From positions 163,907-227,906 of the forward strand of contig NZ_JAHDYS010000006.1 in the NCBI RefSeq assembly GCF_018531195.1: a stretch of DNA of 64,000 nt, read 5' to 3'. The DNA is from Pelotalea chapellei (lineage in GTDB: Bacteria > Desulfobacterota > Desulfuromonadia > Geobacterales > Pseudopelobacteraceae). Under the pieces are notes generated by a model, which did not search any database, was not told the origin of the DNA, and saw nothing but the letters and a program-made list of their open reading frames with translations. A program made the translations under genes and the position numbers. Below, one piece after another: positions 45,176 to 52,889 of the stretch. Positions within the stretch are counted from its first letter, which is position 1. Each line of letters starts with the position of its first letter.

Positions 45176-47224
45176 TTATTGTTTGAAGACAACATCAACC
45201 CAGTAGTTTCCACTTTGATAGACTGAAGTCGGAAATACAGTTGAAGAACCATAGCTGTAAACTCCACCATCTGCCAAGGCATGCAGAGGGGGGGCATCAA
45301 AAGTCTTTCCAGCGAAGTAGCTTGTGTTGAAGCTGTAGTGACCAGTATTGGCGTGATAAGAAGCAACATAGGTCGTGTTGGCTGAAATCGCTACAGGAGT
45401 TGAAAAATTAACCTGCTGCCATCCGGAAGCGGTTTCGTTGGTGAACGTGGCTGTCGCCAGTTTCTGACCAGTGCTGGACCAGAGAGTTCCGGTATGGGTA
45501 CCGGTGTTGGTGCTGGCCTTGTAGAAGCGGATACCTGTGATGTAACCGCTAACGTCTGATTTGAATTTTACTCCCAGTTCAGCTGAGCTGTCGGCACCCG
45601 CGTCCAGTGTCGAAGGCACCGTGGTGTTAGGCCACATTGAATAGTATGTGGTAACTGGCGGGGTAGTAACTGGTGGCGGAGTTGTTGTTGTCGGCAACGT
45701 GTAGGTTACCGTGAGTTTTGGCCTCTGACCGGCATTGGCGGACTCGCTGGATACAAAGGTCCGGCTGCTGTCTGCGCTTGCAGCGTTAGACGAGTTGATC
45801 ATCATGCCCAGGTTGCTGCTGGGAGCGGCCACCCAGTCTTTTACGAGACTGGTTACATTCCAACTCTTGTAGTTGCCATTGACTCCATCAATGTTGGGTG
45901 TATCCACCGGCGCAGCAACATCAGATTGAGCCAGGGGAATACTATTGTATGGAATGCTGCTGGCTGTCCAGGCATTGGTTCCATCATAGGTATACCCTGT
46001 GGCTTTGCTGAAGACCGCTGCTTTGTTGATGATCTTGGATACCGGCATGGCATAGCTGCTGTCGCCGTTCCAACCGATCTGGTAGAGATTGAGCGTTGCA
46101 CTCTGAATTTGCGCACCCGCAGGCAACGCGGAGAGATTCCATTTCATCAGAATGGCATTGGCCGGTGTCTTTGCTGGCCAGGTATAAGCGTTGAGGAACA
46201 CACCGGTAGAATTCAGCTCGGTATTGATGTTGAGGAAAGTGTCCTCAATCGTATTAAGATACGTTGCTCCGGTGGCATTGCCAAAGACAGCGGTATAGGT
46301 GGTCCCGCCCGTTGGAGGTGGTGGTGTGGTGGTGTTATTGACCGTCACTGTCGCGCCGGTCGCGCATTGCCCTACATTGCCGGCCGCATCGTAAGCCTTG
46401 ACGTGCAGAGTATGGCTGCCGTTAGCTGAAAGAGCAGTATTCCAGTTATAGCTGTACGGACTGACGTTGGTAGCATTCAACAACACGCCGTTATCGTAGA
46501 ATTCAACCTTGCTGATACCGATATTATCGCTAGCAGAGGCTTTGATCGCGACAGAGCCGCTCACAGTGGTGCTGGTACCAGGTGAGGTAAGCACAACGGT
46601 CGGTGCTGTAGTATCCTTGGCAACTGAAACAACGACATTGGCCGACTGTCCCACATTACCGGCGGCATCATAGGCTTTTGCCATAAGTGTGTATGAACCG
46701 TTCGCCAGCGCCGTGGTGTTCCAGGAATATACATAGGGAGTTGTGGTATCAGTGAGAGCGAGGCTGCCGTTAACGTAGAATTCAACTTTGCTCACACCAA
46801 CGTTATCCGTTGCGGTGGCTGTAACCGACATTGTCCCGGTGGCGGTTGAACCAGCCGCGGGAGCGGTTATGGCAACCGTTGGTGCAACTCCTTCGGCAAC
46901 ACTTACAATGTTCGAATAACTACTCTCAGTACCTGCAGTATTATAGGCGGTTACTGCGAAATAATATGTCTTGGCAGGATCGAGACCGGTCAGGGTTGCA
47001 GTGGTTTGCTTGGCAACATTAACGGGAGAAGCTCCCTGCCCGCTGCCGGTTCCGTTAAAGGGAGTCGCGGAGGAATCCGCACGATAATAGACTTTATAGC
47101 CTGAAAGATTGCTTTCAGTGTTGGCGTTCCACTGCAAGGTGATGTCTCTGGCATAACTTACAGCACTGCATGTCATACTCAAGACGCCTGCAAACAGTAC
47201 AGCTTTCAATTTACTACACTTCAT
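45176..47224 (-). CDS. Large secreted FN3 / Ig-like / DNRLRE / DUF4082 protein
   Basis: 682 residues. A signal peptide (about 1-25) is followed by a fibronectin type III domain (about 27-110, ITLQWNANTESNLSGYKVYY), two bacterial Ig-like repeats (about 113-205 and 206-305, both with VSKVEFY / ISKVEFY and KAYDAAGNVGQ), a Pro/Thr linker, a DNRLRE domain (about 315-500, LMKWNLSALPAGAQIQSATLNLYQ) and, after a second TTTTPPP linker, a DUF4082 domain (about 525-682). It is a modular extracellular protein, probably matrix or adhesive. It has no PEP-CTERM anchor. Expression appears to be controlled by a CRP-like site and a GEMM-I riboswitch in its 5' region. Confidence 0.9.
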   Translation of the reverse strand: MKCSKLKAVLFAGVLSMTCSAVSYARDITLQWNANTESNLSGYKVYYRADSSATPFNGTGSGQGASPVNVAKQTTATLTGLDPAKTYYFAVTAYNTAGTESSYSNIVSVAEGVAPTVAITAPAAGSTATGTMSVTATATDNVGVSKVEFYVNGSLALTDTTTPYVYSWNTTALANGSYTLMAKAYDAAGNVGQSANVVVSVAKDTTAPTVVLTSPGTSTTVSGSVAIKASASDNIGISKVEFYDNGVLLNATNVSPYSYNWNTALSANGSHTLHVKAYDAAGNVGQCATGATVTVNNTTTPPPPTGGTTYTAVFGNATGATYLNTIEDTFLNINTELNSTGVFLNAYTWPAKTPANAILMKWNLSALPAGAQIQSATLNLYQIGWNGDSSYAMPVSKIINKAAVFSKATGYTYDGTNAWTASSIPYNSIPLAQSDVAAPVDTPNIDGVNGNYKSWNVTSLVKDWVAAPSSNLGMMINSSNAASADSSRTFVSSESANAGQRPKLTVTYTLPTTTTPPPVTTPPVTTYYSMWPNTTVPSTLDAGADSSAELGVKFKSDVSGYITGIRFYKASTNTGTHTGTLWSSTGQKLATATFTNETASGWQQVNFSTPVAISANTTYVASYHANTGHYSFNTSYFAGKTFDAPPLHALADGGVYSYGSSTVFPTSVYQSGNYWVDVVFKQ

Positions 47225-47285
47225 ACTTGCTCCTTTACGTACGGAGCTACTACTTTCCTTTTAGCTCACCACTAATTGCATGAGC

Positions 47286-47360
47286 AAAAAAAAAGAAACA
47301 GCCCGCCATAGTGGTAAAAAACAACCCATGGTGGAAACCGTTCCTTCGCCAACTCGGCTG
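47286..47360 (-). promoter_or_regulatory. Expression platform of the first GEMM riboswitch
   Basis: Downstream of the aptamer on the minus strand is a run TTTCTTTTTTTTT (47298-47286) preceded by GGCTGT, which is complementary to ACAGCC inside the aptamer (about 47363-47358). Pairing of these would form a terminator that excludes the folded aptamer, so ligand binding would turn the gene on. The stem is long-range with a bulged interior, so this part is uncertain. Confidence 0.4.
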
Positions 47361-47437
47361 TCCTGAAATACGCCTAGGATAATTTCAGGATCCGTAGCTT
47401 TGTGCCCCCAGGTTACCCTGGGTTTACCTCTTCGGAA
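47336..47437 (-). promoter_or_regulatory. GEMM-I cyclic-dinucleotide riboswitch aptamer
   Basis: The minus-strand leader contains the GEMM-I core in order. GGTAAACC leads into a hairpin CAGG-GTAA-CCTG with a GNRA tetraloop, followed by GGGGCACAAAGC. A second stem TCCTGAAAT / ATTTCAGGA is followed by CAGCCGAGTTGGCGAA. Segments TTTCC and GGAA at the two ends can form P1. In a hand alignment to the Vibrio Vc2 aptamer the base at position 20 is G, which suggests c-di-GMP rather than cGAMP. It lies 110 bases before the ATG of the secreted-protein gene. Confidence 0.8.
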
Positions 47438-47458
47438 ACAGTTAATTTATGTACCGCT

Positions 47459-47501
47459 ACTATTGATCGGTCCACAAAAAACGTATGTGACGGGTGTCAC
47501 T
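47459..47501 (-). promoter_or_regulatory. CRP-like site and promoter for the riboswitch transcript
   Basis: TGTGA-CGGGTG-TCACT at 47486-47501 is one base off the TGTGA-N6-TCACA consensus of CRP. On the minus strand AATAGT at 47464-47459 could be the -10, putting transcription start near 47452, which centres the palindrome at -41.5 (class II geometry). The riboswitch starts about 15 bases later. Confidence 0.5.
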
Positions 47502-47592
47502 GACAAGCTAACAGGGCCTTTATTGTCTTTTTGGTCCGGCATAACTGTAGCCTGTCGGGTCGGAAGTATTACTTGAAACACTCCAAATTTTG

Positions 47593-47608
47593 TGTGACTG
47601 AGCTCACA
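47593..47608. promoter_or_regulatory. Second CRP-like palindrome
   Basis: TGTGA-CTGAGC-TCACA is a perfect TGTGA-N6-TCACA. It lies between the riboswitch-controlled gene on the left and the glycosyltransferase gene on the right. Which one it serves is not clear. Confidence 0.5.
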
Positions 47609-47875
47609 GAAATATAAAAAAGCACGAAAAACACACTTCCCATGCGTGATATGTAAGATGTGCTAGATATTTGACGTTGTTACATTTTTTAAAACCATTC
47701 AAACCCTCTCCCACAAAGGATTTCCCACGAATTGGGCATCTCCTCATGTTCTGCAATGTAACATTGCAACAAATGCATGATTCACGCATTTACAGCAACT
47801 TACCTGACAAATCCTATGGCATCAAAAGTGAAAGCAAGGTTCTGATTCTATTTCGTCCTCCACAGGAACCGCGCT
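47609..47875 (+). other. Intergenic region before the glycosyltransferase gene
   Basis: About 270 bases, AT-rich, with no gene, no terminator and no repeat recognised. The promoter of the rightward glycosyltransferase pair should lie here. Confidence 0.35.
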
Positions 47876-49009
47876 GTGCATCCCACTACTTCGCCTCGCC
47901 GTAAAATAAAAGTATTTCATCTCATCTCTGGTGACCTATGGGCTGGTGCGGAAGTCATGGCTCTCACTCTGCTCAGGCGCTTGCAAACAGATGACAGAAT
48001 AGAGCTGTCTGTACTTCTGCTCAATAACGGCAAGTTGGCAGATTGCCTCAAAAAGAATCACCTGAATGTTCATGTCATTGATGAACAAAAACACTCCTTC
48101 CACCAGATCCTGTACAAGTCTCGAGCCCTGCTGAAGCGATGGTCCCCCGACATCATCCACTCGCACCGTTACAAGGAAAACATTCTCGCTCTGCTTGCAA
48201 GAGGGGAAAAAAACCACATCAGACTAGTTGCTACCCAGCACGGCCTTCCCGAGCACTACGGCAACAAAATTTCATTTCGAGCACGTTCGATCGCCAAAAT
48301 TCACCTTCACCTGCTGGCAAAAATGTTTTCCTCGGTAGTTGCGGTTTCCGCGGATGTTCAAAGCTTTCTTCTCGGTCAACCCGGATTTAGAGAGGACCGG
48401 GTGGAAATCATCCACAACGGCATTGAGTTACCTGAAGCATTTGCAAAAAAAGATGAGACTGCGGTGGATTTTGTAATCGGATCATCAGGAAGGCTCTTCC
48501 AGGTAAAAGACTACCCATTACTGTGTGAGGTTGCGAGTTCAGTGGCAAAACGGTCCCGCGAGAAAATACGTTTTGAACTGGCCGGTGATGGCCCGCAACG
48601 GGCACTGCTGGAAAAACTCATCACACATCTGGACATGAAGGAAAGTTTTCTGCTGCGCGGACATCAGGAAGACATGGACAGCTTTTACGAGGGATTGGAC
48701 CTGTACATGAGCACCTCGATCCACGAAGGAATTCCCATGGCTGTTCTGGAGGCGCTTGTTAGGGGACTGCCTGTTATTGCGCCGGCAGTGGGTGGATTTA
48801 AAGAAATCATCAATGACGGTGTGGAAGGATTTTTGATCCCAGACCGTGATCCGCACAGCTTTGCGGAAAAATGCCTGTTGATTCAAGGAAATGAAAATCT
48901 GCGAAGGAAAATGTCACTTGCAGCTCGAAAAAGAATAGAACACGCCTTTTCCGCACAATCCATGGCTGACGCTTACTATCGGCTTTATTGCCGGACAATG
49001 ATCCAATAA
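47876..49009 (+). CDS. Glycosyltransferase family 4
   Basis: 377 residues from a GTG at 47876 with only a weak AGGAA ribosome site. GT-B fold: N-terminal acceptor domain (HLISGDLWAGAEVMALTLL, HSHRYKENILALLA) and C-terminal donor domain with GSSGRLFQVKDYPLLCEVA, STSIHEGIPMAVLEALVRGLPVIA and the E-x7-E pair of retaining GT4 enzymes. It adds a sugar during exopolysaccharide repeat-unit assembly on the inner face of the membrane. Followed by a GT2 gene after 13 bases. Confidence 0.92.
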   Translation: MHPTTSPRRKIKVFHLISGDLWAGAEVMALTLLRRLQTDDRIELSVLLLNNGKLADCLKKNHLNVHVIDEQKHSFHQILYKSRALLKRWSPDIIHSHRYKENILALLARGEKNHIRLVATQHGLPEHYGNKISFRARSIAKIHLHLLAKMFSSVVAVSADVQSFLLGQPGFREDRVEIIHNGIELPEAFAKKDETAVDFVIGSSGRLFQVKDYPLLCEVASSVAKRSREKIRFELAGDGPQRALLEKLITHLDMKESFLLRGHQEDMDSFYEGLDLYMSTSIHEGIPMAVLEALVRGLPVIAPAVGGFKEIINDGVEGFLIPDRDPHSFAEKCLLIQGNENLRRKMSLAARKRIEHAFSAQSMADAYYRLYCRTMIQ

Positions 49010-49022
49010 GGAGTTCTACCAG

Positions 49023-50153
49023 ATGGAAATCATACTGATATTGTCCCTGCTCCTGGTATTTCATGCCTATTTCGGCTACCCGCTGACACTCAAGTTTATC
49101 AGCCTGTTTAGCTCCAGGCCTGTTAAAAAAGAAGCTTACCAGCCGCATGTTTCACTCGTGATCACTGCCTGCAATGAAGAACGCCGCATCCGGGAGAAAC
49201 TGGAAAATACCCTCGAAATAGATTATCCACGTGAAAAGCTGCAGGTCATAGTAGCGTCAGACGGCTCTACTGACGGAACCCACGAGATAGTGGAAAGCTA
49301 TGCTCAGCATGGCATCGAACTGTTCGTATGTCCGGTGAGACGAGGCAAGGAAAATGCTCAGAAAGAGGCACTGCAACGAACATCCGGTGAGATCATCGTC
49401 TTTTCGGATGTGGCAACCCGCCTTGACAGCCATGGGATTTCACAGATCGTGTCGAACTTTGCCGATCCGACAGTAGGCTGTGTCAGCAGTGTGGACCGGG
49501 TAATCGGTCGTGATGGCAAGCCATGCGGAGAAGGTTTTTATGTAAGGTATGAAATGTGGCTGAGGAAACTGGAATCCCGTGTTTACTCGTTGGTGGGATT
49601 GAGTGGGTCTTTCTTTGCAGCCAGAAAAGAGGTCTGCCGCGATTTTTCAGGAGATATGCAGAGTGATTTCAGAACCGTCCTGGCCAGTATCAGAATTGGT
49701 TTGAGAGGAATCAGCGATCCTGAAGCAATTGGATATTACCAGGATATTTCAGACAGCAGACGGGAGTTTGACCGAAAAGTGCGCACCGTATTGAGGGGAT
49801 TGACCGTTCTGTTTCACAATCTTGAGTTTCTTAATGCTGCTCGCTACGGGTTTTTTTCCTACGAGTATTTCTGCCATAAGCTGCTCCGCTGGCTGGTTCC
49901 CTTGTTCCTTTTTACAGCGCTGGCAGCACATATCACCTTAAGCTTCAGCTCAGGTTTCTTTACAGCATTGCTGCTGATACACCTTGGATTCTACGCTATC
50001 GCCATAACCGGCTGGCTGGCCAAGACACTTCCGACCAACGTGCTGCTGAAAATCCCGCTCTACTTCCTGACGGTCAATAGTGCCATTTTGGTGGCGTGGT
50101 GGCAGTTTGTCAGGGGAAAGCGCATGGTCATGTGGTCGCCAACGCAGCGGTGA
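49023..50153 (+). CDS. Membrane-bound glycosyltransferase family 2
   Basis: 376 residues. An N-terminal membrane segment (about 1-18) is followed by a GT-A domain (about 40-280) with VSLVITACNEERRIREKL, ASDGSTDGTHEI (DGSTDGT for nucleotide binding), FSDVATRL in place of the DxD and a later QSDFRTV. Two to three C-terminal membrane segments (about 290-360) complete it. It is probably an initiating or chain-extending transferase of the polysaccharide locus. Confidence 0.9.
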   Translation: MEIILILSLLLVFHAYFGYPLTLKFISLFSSRPVKKEAYQPHVSLVITACNEERRIREKLENTLEIDYPREKLQVIVASDGSTDGTHEIVESYAQHGIELFVCPVRRGKENAQKEALQRTSGEIIVFSDVATRLDSHGISQIVSNFADPTVGCVSSVDRVIGRDGKPCGEGFYVRYEMWLRKLESRVYSLVGLSGSFFAARKEVCRDFSGDMQSDFRTVLASIRIGLRGISDPEAIGYYQDISDSRREFDRKVRTVLRGLTVLFHNLEFLNAARYGFFSYEYFCHKLLRWLVPLFLFTALAAHITLSFSSGFFTALLLIHLGFYAIAITGWLAKTLPTNVLLKIPLYFLTVNSAILVAWWQFVRGKRMVMWSPTQR

Positions 50154-50197
50154 GTGAGCAGGAAAATCAAAATTCAAGGGTAAGTTTCAGGTTGAGT

Positions 50198-50410
50198 CCC
50201 TTCCCCTTCAAGGGGAAGGCTAGGATGGGGATGGGGTTGATTATGATAAGCTTATGTTTTCAAAAGCAAAAAAAACATTTTCTGCTTCACGATTAGTTCA
50301 GGTTTATAATCAAGCCTTTAAATCCGGACTTTTCGAGGAAGTTTCGTGAGGCAAAAGGCTTTGGGTTCTATACCCCATCCCCACACCTGCCCTCCCCTTG
50401 AAAGGGAGGG
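50198..50410. repeat. REPIN-like inverted pair of GC-rich palindromes
   Basis: Copy A (50198-50236: CCCTTCCCCTTCAAGGGGAA and on through GGATGGGGATGGGG) and copy B (50373-50410, the same motif in the opposite orientation: CCCCATCCCCACACC, then CTCCCCTTGAAAGGGAGGG) flank about 135 bases of AT-rich sequence. This is the arrangement of two inverted REP elements. They lie between the convergent GT2 and LtaS-like genes. Confidence 0.6.
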
Positions 50411-50440
50411 AGCACACCAGGAACATAACTCATTATTTTT

Positions 50441-52345
50441 TCAACGAATACGATTCAATCGATGTTGATAGACATAATCCCCTCCCTGGTAATAGGCCAG
50501 CATATCTTCCAGCAAGTGTTCTTCCAGTGGCAATGGCTTGGACTCTCCTGAACCACGGTTGACCTGATACCGGGCGGCATATTTGCGGGGTCTGAGTACC
50601 AGCAGTTGGTTTTCGGTCAGATAACCCAATTTCTGATAGGTGGAGATAAAGGCACGCGGAGCTTGCCCCGAATCTTTCAGGACATCCTGTCCCAGAAAAT
50701 CCGACTCGTAGTTCATATTCATCAGCCCGAGAATAGTGGGTGCCACATCGATCTGGCTCATCAGGCGTTCCATGCGAACCGGCTTGATATGATGAGGCGC
50801 GTATACCAGCAGGGGAATCTCGTATTTTTTTATCGGAATGTCCGATTTTCCCGCACTGCTGGCGCAATGGTCAGCCACGAATACGAAGATGGTATCTTTG
50901 AACCATGGCTTCTTGCTGGCTTGGGCAATAAAACTACCGATGGCATAGTCAGCATATTTTACCCCACCATTACGACCGGTTTTCGATGGTATATCGATTT
51001 TGCCAGCCGGATAGGTATAGGGCCGATGATTGGACGTTGTCATAACCATTGAGAAAAAAGGTTTTCCTGCAGCATGGGAAACATCACCCTCCCGTATTGT
51101 CTTCTTGAAGAGATCCTCGTCACAAACTCCCCAAATATTGGTAAATGTTATTTCCTCCTTGGCAAAAGCGGCCCTGTCCACTATTGAAAATCCATTGCCT
51201 GAGAAAAAAGCGTTCATATTGTCAAAATAACCGTAGCCGGCATAGATATACCTGGTGTCGTAACCCTTGTTTTTCATGATTTCGCCCCAGGAGCGAAACC
51301 CTCCATTGTTGGGACGTTTGACGATAGATGTGCCGGGAAGAGGCGGTATGGAGAGTGTCAAAGCCTCAAGCCCTCTGACAGTGCGGGTACCGGTGGCATA
51401 AAGATTGGTAAACAGCATTGATTCTCCGGCAAGCCGATCCAGATTAGGAGTGAGGTTTTCCTTATTGCCAAAGGTCCCCAGATATTCGGCACTCAAACTC
51501 TCTTCCACAACCACGACCAGGTTAAGCCGTTTTTCCGCTCCTCCTTCACCATGTATCTTCCGGGTGAACCGATCCGAATCAGGATTGGTGTAATGATTAT
51601 TCCGCTCTGCAACCAGGGTTTTCAACCGTGCCAGCACCTGTTTTTCAGGCAGGGTCCGATAAAAGCGGGTAAAGCTTAGCTCATTGTGGCGGAAAGCGGC
51701 AATCAGGTTGTAAATGCCATTACCGGAAATTTCGTTGACGAAATTGTTACTTGATGTCGCAGACTGGGACACATTGATGAACGCAAGAGAAATAGCAGCA
51801 GGAATCAGCAACAACGCTCCCGTAAGGCGATAACTCCCACGAAATGTGATGGATGCAGCCTGATCGAGTCGGCGACGCAGAAGCAGTACAGTACAGAGTG
51901 CGGCAATCGCGATGCCGATAAAAATCGGCGTCAGCGGATAGGACTCCCGTATGTTTCCGATGACCTCATTGGTATAGATAAGATAATCCACCGCAATGAA
52001 GTTAAAACGGGTGCTGAACTCGTCGAAAAAGAAGTATTCGGCACAGGCATCAAAAATTAAAGCCGCTGTGAACAAAGTGAAAAGCGATCGGACCAGCCAG
52101 TGGTGCCATTGTTGAGTGGCGAATCGCCGGGGCACCAAAAGCAGATAGAGCGCCACAGGGAGAAGAGCATATGACAGCGTTGCCAGATCGAAGACTAATC
52201 CGGTAGCCATCACTTTCAGCAGAAAAGCAAAGCTCAGACCAGCCCCTTTTGGGGTCATTGCGCAAAGCAGAATACGTATGGCTGTTGAAATGGCCAAAAA
52301 AGTTAAAGAGACCAAGGTTACGAGACCAATGCGGCGTTGCGACAT
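50441..52345 (-). CDS. LtaS-like sulfatase-superfamily membrane protein
   Basis: 634 residues from the ATG at 52345 (MSQRRIG, behind GGAG). The longer TTG form from 52375 is less likely. Five N-terminal membrane segments (about 1-190) precede a periplasmic alkaline-phosphatase-fold domain (about 260-580): VVVVEESLSAEYLGTFG, the nucleophile Thr in YATGTRTVRGLE, MTTSNHRPY and FVFVADHCASS. Homologues transfer phosphoglycerol or phosphoethanolamine, or hydrolyse sulfate esters, on surface glycans. Its place between glycan genes supports modification of the polysaccharide. Confidence 0.88.
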   Translation of the reverse strand: MSQRRIGLVTLVSLTFLAISTAIRILLCAMTPKGAGLSFAFLLKVMATGLVFDLATLSYALLPVALYLLLVPRRFATQQWHHWLVRSLFTLFTAALIFDACAEYFFFDEFSTRFNFIAVDYLIYTNEVIGNIRESYPLTPIFIGIAIAALCTVLLLRRRLDQAASITFRGSYRLTGALLLIPAAISLAFINVSQSATSSNNFVNEISGNGIYNLIAAFRHNELSFTRFYRTLPEKQVLARLKTLVAERNNHYTNPDSDRFTRKIHGEGGAEKRLNLVVVVEESLSAEYLGTFGNKENLTPNLDRLAGESMLFTNLYATGTRTVRGLEALTLSIPPLPGTSIVKRPNNGGFRSWGEIMKNKGYDTRYIYAGYGYFDNMNAFFSGNGFSIVDRAAFAKEEITFTNIWGVCDEDLFKKTIREGDVSHAAGKPFFSMVMTTSNHRPYTYPAGKIDIPSKTGRNGGVKYADYAIGSFIAQASKKPWFKDTIFVFVADHCASSAGKSDIPIKKYEIPLLVYAPHHIKPVRMERLMSQIDVAPTILGLMNMNYESDFLGQDVLKDSGQAPRAFISTYQKLGYLTENQLLVLRPRKYAARYQVNRGSGESKPLPLEEHLLEDMLAYYQGGDYVYQHRLNRIR

Positions 52346-52467
52346 GTGTGCTCCTGCAGGAAAAATGACTATCAATAATCACGGTAATCGTTCAACTGAA
52401 ATAAAACAATCAGATTCAAGTGATCATTAAAATGAATCACCTGTTTTGGAGTGTTTTCCGGCTGAGG

Positions 52468-52511
52468 TGTGATGCGGGTCACAGCTATTCAATTACTGCT
52501 GATGCTATACA
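52468..52511 (+). promoter_or_regulatory. CRP-like site and extended -10 promoter
   Basis: TGTGA-TGCGGG-TCACA at 52468-52483 is a perfect TGTGA-N6-TCACA palindrome. An extended -10 TGC-TATACA ends at 52511, giving a start near 52517-52518, so the site is centred at about -41.5 to -42 (class II). The GEMM riboswitch begins about 15 bases downstream. Confidence 0.6.
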
Positions 52512-52529
52512 GGAGCCCACTTTTATATA

Positions 52530-52620
52530 GCAACAGGTAAACGATACTACTAAACCACCCGCAAGGATGGGGCGGAAAGCCTACAGGGTCTCAACGAGAC
52601 AGCCGGGTTGCCGAAATACC
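52530..52620 (+). promoter_or_regulatory. GEMM-I riboswitch aptamer, cGAMP-like variant
   Basis: In order: P1 strand GGTA (52536-52539); ATACTACTAAACC; P1b hairpin with a GCAA tetraloop (52561-52564); GGGGCGGAAAGCCTAC; stem GTCTC-AAC-GAGAC; then AGCCGGGTTGCCGAAATACC, whose TACC closes P1. This is the Geobacter-style GEMM-I layout. In a hand alignment to Vc2 the base at position 20 is A, which in published work marks the cGAMP-selective GEMM-Ib class. Confidence 0.85.
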
Positions 52621-52652
52621 AGACACATGGTATTTGGCCCCGGCTTTTTTTT
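52601..52652 (+). terminator. Riboswitch terminator overlapping the aptamer
   Basis: AGCCGGG (52601-52607) pairs with CCCGGCT (52639-52645), GCC with GGC, and AAATACCA with TGGTATTT around a 6-base loop, followed by eight T. The whole 5' arm belongs to the aptamer 3' half (P1 and the ligand site). Folding of the bound aptamer therefore prevents termination: an ON switch. Confidence 0.85.
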
Positions 52653-52889
52653 GTCTTTTGTATGATACGAATCACAGCCCGGAAAAAAGTAATCACGTAT
52701 TGTTGCATTATTGATGCAGCGATGAACCCCCAAATAGTAGCACTGGGGCACACGTTTCTTTCCTGACATTCTCCTAGGGACATCGGGAAATGGGAACGGT
52801 ACAAAAAGCATCAGTCAGGTCAGAAGGCTGACGCTTTACAAAATGTGATATACCCCATGCAGAATTTGAGCATGGAAAAGGAGTCGCAA
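52653..52889 (+). other. 5' untranslated region after the riboswitch terminator
   Basis: About 235 bases before the ATG. It holds TATGA-TACGAA-TCACA (52661-52676), another near-match to the CRP palindrome, and no ORF with a ribosome site before the aaaaggag at 52878. No further structure was recognised. Confidence 0.4.

Noticed and set aside
45176..47224. Repeats inside the secreted protein as a possible CRISPR or tandem array
   Set aside because: They are diverged Ig-domain repeats within one open frame, not short direct repeats with spacers.
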